Assembly (NCBI GenBank): GCA_013697015.1
Contig: JACCXL010000132.1
Location: 1 to 6,554, forward strand
DNA from: Chthoniobacterales bacterium
GTDB lineage: Bacteria; Verrucomicrobiota; Verrucomicrobiia; Chthoniobacterales; UBA10450
Reading direction: 5' to 3'
DNA: 6,554 bases
Notes under the pieces: generated by a model
Told to the model about the DNA's origin: nothing
Database searches by the model: none
Seen by the model: the letters and a program-made list of their open reading frames with translations, nothing else
Translations under genes and position numbers: made by a program
Part shown: positions 1-5,396 of the stretch, piece by piece
Layout: each line of letters starts with the position of its first letter
How positions within the stretch are numbered: the stretch's first letter is position 1

Positions 1-848
1 CGGCGCCCGTCATCGCGCACTTTCTCAAGGATGCTGAAAATCAGCCCTACGGTGGGTTCCCTTCGGCGGGCTTCAGCTTTTTCCCGACGCGTGATCCGCA
101 GTTGCGTGCTTTTGCGGGGCAAACCGGGAAGCCGGCTGGAGTCTATGTTTCGAGCGTCGAGCCGCGCATGGCCGCGGCCAAGGCAGGGCTTCAGGTAGGT
201 GACATCGTCGTCGCGATCGGCAACAACGAAATCGATCAGAACGGCAACTATGTTGATCCCCTCTATGGGAAGATCGACTTCACCAATCTGATTACCTCCC
301 GTGGATTTGCCGGGGACAGCGTCCCTTTGCAGATTCAGCGTGGCGGCAAGCCAATGCAACTCACGCTGAAACTGGAGCATCGCGCGGCGAAAGACTACGT
401 GATTCCGCCCTACAGCGCGGATCAGCCACCACCGTATTATGTCCTCGGAGGGCTTATTTTCGAAGAACTCTCGCGCAATTATCTTAAGGAATGGGGCGGC
501 AATTGGCAGAAGGAAGCGCCCGAGCGCCTGGTTTATCTCGATCGGTATCAATCAGAGATTTTTCCCGAAGGCAACCAGCGTGTCGTGCTTCTGAGTCAGG
601 TGATGCCGGCCAACAGCACGATCGGTTACGATGATCTCGCGTATCTGACGGTGAAAAAGGTGAACGACAAGGACATCCGCTCGTTAGGCGACCTCGCGGA
701 AGCGGTCAAGCACCCGATCAATGGCTTCATCAAGATTGAGACCGAGGAAGATCCCGGTCAACTGGAACTCGAAGCGACTCAGATCGAAGCCGAGGCGCCG
801 AGTCTCCAGCAGAATTACGGCATACCGTCTCTGCAACGACTGGAATGA
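1..848 (+). CDS. Deg9-like PDZ serine protease, C-terminal part (5' truncated by window edge)
   Basis: The frame is open from base 3 to a TGA at 846-848, so the start and the trypsin-like catalytic domain lie outside the window. The opening residues (APVIAHFLKD, then YGGFPSAGFSF) match the linker after the protease domain in Deg/HtrA enzymes. A PDZ domain follows at about 135-395, with a typical GLQVGDIVVAIG core. After it comes a second PDZ-like module starting near YVLGGLIFEEL (about 438) and running through LLSQVMPANSTIGY and LTVKKVNDKDI to the C-terminus. From memory, this second module and the ending (NYGIPSLQRLE) resemble plant Deg9 proteins and their bacterial relatives more than DegP or DegS. 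Such proteins degrade or chaperone misfolded proteins; compartment cannot be judged because the N-terminus is missing. The stop overlaps the next start (ATGA), implying translational coupling with the HAD gene. Whether the catalytic triad is intact cannot be seen. Confidence 0.85.
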   Translation, partial: APVIAHFLKDAENQPYGGFPSAGFSFFPTRDPQLRAFAGQTGKPAGVYVSSVEPRMAAAKAGLQVGDIVVAIGNNEIDQNGNYVDPLYGKIDFTNLITSRGFAGDSVPLQIQRGGKPMQLTLKLEHRAAKDYVIPPYSADQPPPYYVLGGLIFEELSRNYLKEWGGNWQKEAPERLVYLDRYQSEIFPEGNQRVVLLSQVMPANSTIGYDDLAYLTVKKVNDKDIRSLGDLAEAVKHPINGFIKIETEEDPGQLELEATQIEAEAPSLQQNYGIPSLQRLE

Positions 849-1555
849 CCGAGCGCGCGACGCGCGTGCCGTTCGGCGCCATCTTCGATTGGGATGGCGT
901 CATCATCGATTCGGCTGCGTTGCACGAACGCAGCTGGCATGCTCTGGCCGATGAAATCGGGAAGAGCATCACGCCGGGCAGTTTTCTCCGCGGATTCGGG
1001 CGGCGGAATGAGCAAATCATTCCCGAGATACACGGATGGAGCCAGGACGTCCCCGAAATCGCGCGATTGTCGGAACGTAAGGAGGAACTTTATCGCTCGT
1101 TCCTCCGCTCCGCCGGCTTGGCTCCTCTCTCAGGTGTTCGAGAGTTTCTCACCGCATTAAAGGCTGCGGCGGTACCATGTGCGGTTGCATCTTCGACGCA
1201 TCGTCTCAACATCGACGCGATTCTTGAGCTTCTGCATTTGGAAACTGCATTCGAAGTTATCGTCACTGCCGAAGACGTCACTCGCGGAAAGCCCGACCCA
1301 GAAGTCTTTCTGGCCGCGGCCAGCCGACTGCACTTGCCTCCTTCGAGTTGTGTTGTCTTTGAAGACGCGCATGCCGGTATCGCTGCCGCCCGCGCCGCCG
1401 CCATGACGGTTGTCGCAGTCACGACAACGCATCCGGAGGGCGAACTTGCAGGCGCGGACTGTGTGGTCGACCGGCTCGATCGATTCACGGTCAACCAGAT
1501 TCAAGAACTCGTTAGGCAGAAAGCCGCGCAGGGCGAAACCTCGGTCAGTCGGTAA
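845..1555 (+). CDS. HAD-superfamily hydrolase, beta-phosphoglucomutase/phosphatase type (subfamily IA)
   Basis: The protein has 236 residues, normal for the family, and all four HAD motifs are visible. Motif I is FDWDGVIIDS, with the nucleophile D15 and acid/base D17. Motif II is the SST at 116-118. Motif III is K149 in RGKPDPEVF. Motif IV is FEDAHAGI with E173 and D174. The helical cap (about 25-95) includes FGRRNEQIIPEI, a pattern of the beta-phosphoglucomutase-like branch. The expected activity is Mg-dependent phosphate transfer or removal on a small sugar phosphate or similar metabolite in the cytoplasm; the substrate cannot be read from sequence. The ATG at 845 overlaps the protease stop as ATGA and has no good Shine-Dalgarno, so it is probably translated by coupling. 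Its 3' end overlaps the convergent PafA/Dop gene by 11 bases. Confidence 0.9.
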   Translation: MTERATRVPFGAIFDWDGVIIDSAALHERSWHALADEIGKSITPGSFLRGFGRRNEQIIPEIHGWSQDVPEIARLSERKEELYRSFLRSAGLAPLSGVREFLTALKAAAVPCAVASSTHRLNIDAILELLHLETAFEVIVTAEDVTRGKPDPEVFLAAASRLHLPPSSCVVFEDAHAGIAAARAAAMTVVAVTTTHPEGELAGADCVVDRLDRFTVNQIQELVRQKAAQGETSVSR

Positions 1556-2978
1556 CGCGGGTCGCGGGAACAATCGGTCGCGGTCGTTGCAAGAACGCTG
1601 TCACTTCGGCGTCATAAGTTTCGAGCGGATCCCCCATAACGAGAAAGTCGCGATTATCGCACGCAATCGAGTCCCAGTTAATAACGTAAGGCTGCTCGTG
1701 TGCCTGAAACCAGCGCACCGCACGCGCTCGTCCCCTCGCGCGCGTATTCGAGGGCGGCGAGCACATCGCCTCTTTCCGGCGGACGGAGTCGTTCCACTCC
1801 CCGATGTGCTTCGCCGGCGTGATGCCAAAAAAGAGGCCCTTCGCCGGGTCGATATCGTGGTACTCCAGATCGAGGCTTTGCAGCCACGGATCGCTCCACG
1901 CCAGCCCTTCCGCCTCCCGGAACTCTTGCAGCAACCATTTCTTCGTGATCCAATCGACACCGCCGATCAACGCCTCATGCTTTTTGCCCAGTGCGTCGAG
2001 GGTGAAATTCCAATTCCGAAGAAGCCAGTCTGTATCCTCATCGGTGTTCCCAAGATATTTTTGAGCAATCGCATAAAAACGCCACTGGACATCGAGACTT
2101 CCGATCGTCTTCCCAGTCTCGAGCGAGACCAGCCAGCGACCACTCGCGTCGCGCGAGATATCTCGCGTCGCCTTGACCGCATCTTGCAGGACGAGATTGC
2201 GCGGCAGCCGCCCTTTTTCCAAAAGGGAGAGCACGCATGCGGTCGTGCCAAGTTTCAGAGCAGTAGCGAACGGGCTCATGTTCGAATCGCCAATCAACAG
2301 ATGCAGCCGCCGATAGCGCCGATAGTCGGCCAGCGGCTCATCGCGCGCGTTGATGATGGCGCGATTGAATTGCACCCACTGGTAGATGTCATTAACGATG
2401 TGATCGGCTCGTTGGCTGAGCTGGAATTCGACCGGCGTCTCGGGATCAGCCGTTTCGAAGTCGAACGCGAGCGGATTAGCCTGACCCACGCGTCCCGCCC
2501 CGGCGAAGATCTGCCGTGTGGCCAGGAAGGCGAGGAGCGTGCCGAGGACGGCGGGTGTAAACTGAGCTTCCCGTCTCATTAAGTAATTCTCATGACACCC
2601 GAACGTGGCGCCAGTGTGGTGGTCCACGTTGTTTTTGATGAAAGAAACGCGATCAGCGACGCCCAACGCGGTCAGGCTCTGCTGCAATAGTTGATCACCG
2701 GCCAGGTCGTAGGCGACTGCATCGCGCAAAGTCAGGCACTCGGGTGAGGCGTACTCGATATGGCCCATATCGAGATAAATGCGACCGCCGTTACACAGAA
2801 AACCACCATTACCCGGGGGCTCTTCGTAATCGCGGTAGTGAAGATCGAGCACGCCGGCGTGAGCAACGCGGAAGAGGAAGTTCTTTACGCGCACGGGCCA
2901 CGCATCATGCCCCGGGGGCGTGTCGCTGCCACGAATCAGGCACCCGTACTCTGTCTCAATCCCGACGATGCGCTCCAT
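1545..2978 (-). CDS. PafA/Dop family enzyme (Pup/UBact protein ligase or depupylase/deamidase; PafA2-type)
   Basis: The protein has 477 residues, close to actinobacterial PafA (about 480) and Dop (about 500). The N-terminal GIETEYG (6-12) carries the glutamates that bind Mg/ATP in this glutamine-synthetase-like fold. NGGRIYLDMGHIEY (63-76) carries the conserved catalytic aspartate, D70. Further family signatures are FIKNNVD (113-119), GCHENYLMRR (127-136), QLSQRADHI (186-194), INARDEP (209-215), RRLHLLIGDSNM (223-234) and LEYHDI (371-376). PafA ligates the C-terminal Glu of Pup to substrate lysines; Dop deamidates Pup-Gln and removes Pup. Gram-negative bacteria use the Pup-like UBact. Paralog identity is unresolved: KNNVD and HENYLM look Dop-like, GDSNM and the C-terminal third look PafA-like, and the insertion before the catalytic strand (about 41-59) is shorter than the classic Dop loop. 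The start is secure because family members begin directly with this motif. No Pup/UBact, proteasome or ATPase gene adjoins it. Confidence 0.92.
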   Translation of the reverse strand: MERIVGIETEYGCLIRGSDTPPGHDAWPVRVKNFLFRVAHAGVLDLHYRDYEEPPGNGGFLCNGGRIYLDMGHIEYASPECLTLRDAVAYDLAGDQLLQQSLTALGVADRVSFIKNNVDHHTGATFGCHENYLMRREAQFTPAVLGTLLAFLATRQIFAGAGRVGQANPLAFDFETADPETPVEFQLSQRADHIVNDIYQWVQFNRAIINARDEPLADYRRYRRLHLLIGDSNMSPFATALKLGTTACVLSLLEKGRLPRNLVLQDAVKATRDISRDASGRWLVSLETGKTIGSLDVQWRFYAIAQKYLGNTDEDTDWLLRNWNFTLDALGKKHEALIGGVDWITKKWLLQEFREAEGLAWSDPWLQSLDLEYHDIDPAKGLFFGITPAKHIGEWNDSVRRKEAMCSPPSNTRARGRARAVRWFQAHEQPYVINWDSIACDNRDFLVMGDPLETYDAEVTAFLQRPRPIVPATRVTD

Positions 2979-3005
2979 GCGTCACTCAATCATCATCCAG
3001 TCGTG

Positions 3006-3011
3006 ATCATA
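3006..3011 (-). promoter_or_regulatory. Possible -10 box for the PafA/Dop gene
   Basis: On the minus strand this reads TATGAT, five of six matches to TATAAT, lying 27 bases upstream of the ATG at 2978. It would give a leader of roughly 20 bases. I see no convincing -35 hexamer at 16-18 bases. The 56-base divergent gap leaves little other room, because the DUF5069 promoter must share it or start inside the PafA/Dop gene. The call is weak and based on one short motif. Confidence 0.25.
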
Positions 3012-3034
3012 AACAAGCCGCGACGATGTAGCTG

Positions 3035-3526
3035 ATGATCGTGAAGTACGTGCTTGAAAAGATTCGCGGCGTTTTTCATTCTCTTCCAGTGATGAAGCAG
3101 TTACCGATGCGTAGCCCGGCCGCGAAAGTGGGAGGACTGTTTTATTTCGGCAGGATGTTGGACAAAATACGCGCCCAGGCGAACGCTGAGCTGCCGGCCG
3201 AGTATCAGCCGAATCTTGGCCGCGGCTTCGATAAATGGTGCGTCGATTTGCTGGAGATCGACTACGAGCTCCTGGTGCGACGCGTGCTGAAGGACGGGAG
3301 CGACGACGAAATCTTACAATGGGCATTCGAGCACGGCCGCCGACCGACGGAAAACGACATCTGGTTTTGGAACGAGTTTATGCGCAAGCGCGGCTGGTGC
3401 GACGACATCACGGAGGTCCTGCAACGGCGGAAAGAAGAAGCCGGCATGGGCAACCGGTCCGAGATCGAAACAATGTTCGCGTTCATCGACGCGGACGAAG
3501 GGCGGCCGTTCCCGAACGCCGTCTAA
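3035..3526 (+). CDS. DUF5069 domain-containing protein
   Basis: The protein has 163 residues and no known function. The core RSPAAKVGGLFYFGRMLDKIRA (in two parts: 26-34 and 35-47) is the hallmark N-terminal block of DUF5069. NLGRGFDKWC (60-69), a DDEILQWAF segment (90-98) and the Trp-rich DIWFWNEFMRKRGW (108-121) follow, as usual for the family. It is predicted soluble and cytoplasmic, mostly helical, with no signal peptide or membrane segment. The start is uncertain. The ATG at 3035 gives a basic, amphipathic 19-residue extension that looks coding, but it has no clear Shine-Dalgarno. An in-frame ATG at 3092 (MKQLPMRSP) would start nearer the domain, as many homologues do, and also lacks one. 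It is divergent from the PafA/Dop gene and convergent with the dehydratase gene, so it is probably transcribed alone. Confidence 0.85.
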   Translation: MIVKYVLEKIRGVFHSLPVMKQLPMRSPAAKVGGLFYFGRMLDKIRAQANAELPAEYQPNLGRGFDKWCVDLLEIDYELLVRRVLKDGSDDEILQWAFEHGRRPTENDIWFWNEFMRKRGWCDDITEVLQRRKEEAGMGNRSEIETMFAFIDADEGRPFPNAV

Positions 3527-3591
3527 CCATCGCGGGCTACGTCTATCGGGAGACTGCTGACGGCGCGGGCCGATGTGGAGGAGGAGGCTGC

Positions 3592-3693
3592 ATGCGTAGC
3601 TCGATCCATTCCCACGCCCCGGCGCAAATGATTACTACCGTAAGCGTCGCCGCAATCTTGCGACCAAGCGACGGCCGGTGGGCGTCCGATTGA
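3592..3693 (+). CDS. Candidate small ORF (33 aa) with strong ribosome binding site
   Basis: An ATG at 3592 is preceded by the purine run GGAGGAGGAGG (3577-3587) at a four-base spacing, the best Shine-Dalgarno-like site in the window. The ORF ends with TGA at 3691-3693, just before the 3' end of the convergent dehydratase gene. The peptide begins MRSSIHSHAPAQMITTVSVA and has no recognisable domain; its middle is mildly hydrophobic. It lies 65 bases after the DUF5069 stop, so it could be a second cistron of that transcript. The opposite strand here also encodes a hydrophobic stretch (AATLTVVIICAGAWEW), so the composition alone is not evidence of coding. It may be fortuitous. Confidence 0.22.
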   Translation: MRSSIHSHAPAQMITTVSVAAILRPSDGRWASD

Positions 3694-3699
3694 ACCGGA

Positions 3700-3984
3700 T
3701 TATTCAGACAGAGTGTCGATCCGCTCCGCCAGGGCAAAATCAAGATCGGTCAGGCCGCCTTTACTGTGCGTGGAAACGATCAAACGCACCTTGTTGTAGC
3801 GGATATCAATGTCCGGATGATGCTCTTCATCTTCGGCGACCTCCGCGACACCCGTGACGAAATCAATCGCTTCCGAGAAGTCGTCGAACTCAAACGTTCG
3901 CTCGATATGTTTCTTCTCGAGCTCCCACTCCGGGATCTTTTTTAAACGGGTTTTCAGCTCGTCCGCTTTGATCAAATCAGCCAT
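3700..3984 (-). CDS. phhB: Pterin-4a-carbinolamine dehydratase (4a-hydroxytetrahydrobiopterin dehydratase)
   Basis: The 94-residue protein has the usual size and the full family signature: EHHP (54-57), Y63, H73 and D80/D82, in the spacing H-H-P-x5-Y-x9-H followed by Asp. The paired histidines and H73 form the active site that dehydrates 4a-hydroxytetrahydropterin to quinonoid dihydropterin, recycling the cofactor of aromatic amino acid hydroxylases. No phenylalanine hydroxylase gene is in the window, and members of this family also occur where such a hydroxylase is absent. The start MADLIKADEL was chosen because homologues begin here. A TTG farther upstream (4059) would add 25 residues unlike the family. 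The Shine-Dalgarno is weak. The gene lies 75 bases downstream of the glycosyltransferase gene on the same strand and is probably co-transcribed with it, without an evident functional link. Confidence 0.93.
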   Translation of the reverse strand: MADLIKADELKTRLKKIPEWELEKKHIERTFEFDDFSEAIDFVTGVAEVAEDEEHHPDIDIRYNKVRLIVSTHSKGGLTDLDFALAERIDTLSE

Positions 3985-4059
3985 TACCGGGAACGAGTAA
4001 CATCCCAAATCGCTTTTGCAACGTGGAATCGCGCGGGGTCCCGACCGAGGCACTGGCAA

Positions 4060-5202
4060 TCACATTTGGAGGAGCAATCGGAGATTTTTCGGCGCATCAA
4101 AAACCTCCTCGGCCGTTCGTCTGGCTTGCCTCTGAGCCGTTGGCCAATCTTTGAGGACCGATTCAATCCCGTCTTTTGCACTCGCCACGTCGTGGACGAA
4201 ACGGAAGCCACTGTCCGCGGGCAGATACGCGACCGCGCCGGTATCCTCGGTGATGACGGGCCGCCCCGTCGCCAGAAAAGCCGCGGCCCGGTCGCTCACC
4301 CAGCCCGTCTGCCACGCGACATCGACGCCTTTGACGGCGGTGAATTCACCCGTGTTCTTTCCAAGATAACGACGATAGGCGCGCGGAGTTGCAGCTATTT
4401 TGTGTGGATTAACGACCGTCCAGCCATGTCCACGCAGCCGACTCAGTTCGGGATCATCGGCGGTGATGTTCATGGCCAATTCGAAATCGACATCAGGTAA
4501 ACAGCGCGGAAGGTCCAAATATTTTTGGAATGCATGCTTCTTCGACAGATCTGGGAATCCGCCGTCGACTTCGACTCCCCCACCCCAGTACCATTGACCG
4601 ATCGTCGCAAATTTCTGACGCGCGGGAGCTGGCCCGAGTCGATAAAGCTCGCAATCAACCAGCGGGTAAAACGTGCGCCAGCGCAGCGGCGATGCGGGCA
4701 GACGGCAATCAGGCGAGCCGACGTTCAACCCGATGGTGCAGAACTCGTGATGATGCGACTGACCCATTTCAAGTTTCGTCATCCAGTAAAAGACTTCGCT
4801 CGGATCCAGGTCGCAAAAAATTCTGCGCTCGAATCCGAGAAGAAACGGCGGGTGAAAAGAGTTGCTGAGATTGAGCAATACATTCGGCCCCGCCAATCGT
4901 GCGCGGAGCTCGCGCCGGGAAATTCCGATGCACTCGAAGTTTTCCATCTCATGTGCATCGGCGGACGGATTCTGGTAGAGAAGGCAGTACTTGCCGGCCA
5001 AATCATACGAGCGGAGTTGACGCTGAAAGTGCCGGACATTCAGATGATCTTCGTCGCGGTTTGCCGTCGCCGGCAAGAGCTCCAGCCAGATGGCGTCCAG
5101 CCCGAGACGTCGCAACCCGAGCATCCATTGCAGGGGGACAGAAAAGTTACCGCCGCCCTGGCGATACTTTGCCGCGAAACCGCAACCAAGAAAGACGGTC
5201 AC
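4060..5202 (-). CDS. GT-B-like glycosyltransferase, family 1/CgeB-type C-terminal domain
   Basis: The 380-residue protein is predicted cytoplasmic, with no signal peptide or membrane segment. It begins with a short beta strand and a glycine-rich turn (VFLGCGFAAKYRQGGGNF, 3-20), as at the N-terminus of a Rossmann domain. Around 129-140 lies FCDLDPSEVFYW. The C-terminal part carries EFTAVKG (286-292) and WVSDRAAAFLATGRPVITED (301-320), followed by TG. That is the donor-sugar-binding pattern of family 1/CgeB-like glycosyltransferases, here with an acidic ED before TG. The ending AEEVFDAPKNLRLLL is also typical. Donor and acceptor are unknown. The start is a GTG (5202-5200). No other in-frame start lies between it and the upstream stop, and there is no Shine-Dalgarno directly before it. 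A short upstream ORF ends over this GTG as GTGA, so translation is probably coupled. Confidence 0.8.
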   Translation of the reverse strand: MTVFLGCGFAAKYRQGGGNFSVPLQWMLGLRRLGLDAIWLELLPATANRDEDHLNVRHFQRQLRSYDLAGKYCLLYQNPSADAHEMENFECIGISRRELRARLAGPNVLLNLSNSFHPPFLLGFERRIFCDLDPSEVFYWMTKLEMGQSHHHEFCTIGLNVGSPDCRLPASPLRWRTFYPLVDCELYRLGPAPARQKFATIGQWYWGGGVEVDGGFPDLSKKHAFQKYLDLPRCLPDVDFELAMNITADDPELSRLRGHGWTVVNPHKIAATPRAYRRYLGKNTGEFTAVKGVDVAWQTGWVSDRAAAFLATGRPVITEDTGAVAYLPADSGFRFVHDVASAKDGIESVLKDWPTAQRQARRTAEEVFDAPKNLRLLLQM

Positions 5203-5266
5203 CTGCGCCGAAACACCGTTCGCGTGATGTCCACAGATGGACGGATCTGGTTCATTTGACGGCCAT
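5199..5266 (-). promoter_or_regulatory. Leader with two overlapping micro-ORFs before the glycosyltransferase start
   Basis: Reading the minus strand, a GGAGGT Shine-Dalgarno precedes an ATG at 5266 that opens a four-codon ORF (MAVK, stop at 5254-5252). Its stop overlaps, as ATGA, the ATG at 5255 of an 18-codon ORF (MNQIRPSVDITRTVFRRR). The TGA of that ORF (5201-5199) overlaps the GTG start of the glycosyltransferase as GTGA. The three reading frames are all different. This would deliver ribosomes loaded at the GGAGGT to a start codon that lacks its own site. Coupled translation is inference; a one- or two-base sequence error joining the frames is the main alternative. Confidence 0.4.
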
Positions 5267-5284
5267 CGCTACCTCCGCTAATTA
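5256..5284 (+). promoter_or_regulatory. Possible sigma70-type promoter for tRNA-Arg
   Basis: TTGACG (5256-5261) matches the -35 consensus in five of six positions. An AT-rich element follows, readable as GCTAAT (5277-5282, 15-base spacing) or TAATTA (5279-5284, 17-base spacing); both are poor -10 matches. Transcription would start about 5-6 bases before the tRNA. The site overlaps the leader of the divergent glycosyltransferase gene on the other strand. Confidence 0.35.
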
Positions 5285-5295
5285 GCTTCCCCTGA

Positions 5296-5369
5296 GCGCC
5301 CGTAGCTCAACTGGATAGAGCATCTGACTACGAATCAGAAGGTTTGAAGTTCGAATCTTCACGGGCGCG
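5296..5369 (+). tRNA. tRNA-Arg (anticodon ACG)
   Basis: The cloverleaf folds completely. The acceptor stem is GCGCCCG (5296-5302) with CGGGCGC (5362-5368), with discriminator G at 5369. The D stem is GCTC/GAGC. The anticodon stem TCTGA/TCAGA encloses the loop CTACGAA, giving anticodon ACG. The T stem TGAAG/CTTCA encloses the loop TTCGAAT. The 3' CCA is not encoded. ACG is normally deaminated to ICG by TadA and reads CGU, CGC and CGA. It stands alone between two minus-strand genes. No integrase or attachment-site duplication was seen beside it, although tRNA 3' ends are common integration targets. Confidence 0.97.
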
Positions 5370-5396
5370 GGTTTTTCCCTTCACTTTGGAAAAACC
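5370..5396. terminator. Perfect 9-bp inverted repeat directly after the tRNA (possible terminator or processing hairpin)
   Basis: GGTTTTTCC (5370-5378) and GGAAAAACC (5388-5396) are perfect inverted complements around a nine-base loop, starting one base after the tRNA discriminator. The stem is mostly A-T with GG/CC ends, and the T run lies within the stem, not after it, so it is not a classical Rho-independent terminator. A separate short T run follows at about 5410-5414. A role in ending or processing the tRNA transcript is plausible from position only. Confidence 0.35.

Noticed and set aside
2152..2167. Perfect 16-bp palindrome CGCGAGATATCTCGCG
   Set aside because: It lies inside the PafA/Dop gene, where it encodes the RDISRD stretch at a block also conserved in PafA. 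It is more likely a by-product of coding than an operator.
1410..2582. Long plus-strand ORF of 390 codons
   Set aside because: It is antisense to the PafA/Dop gene, whose family motifs are unmistakable. Long antisense frames are common in GC-rich coding sequence.
2982..3326. Minus-strand ORF (114 codons) ending with Glu three bases before the PafA/Dop start, considered as a Pup/UBact-like tag gene
   Set aside because: It lies almost wholly antisense to the DUF5069 gene and is Arg/Ser-rich as expected of a shadow frame. It is about twice the length of Pup or UBact and lacks the Gly-Gly or Gly-Glu type tail, ending in WMMIE.
4525..5259. Plus-strand ORF of 244 codons opposite the glycosyltransferase
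   Set aside because: It is a shadow of the glycosyltransferase frame and shows no recognisable domain.
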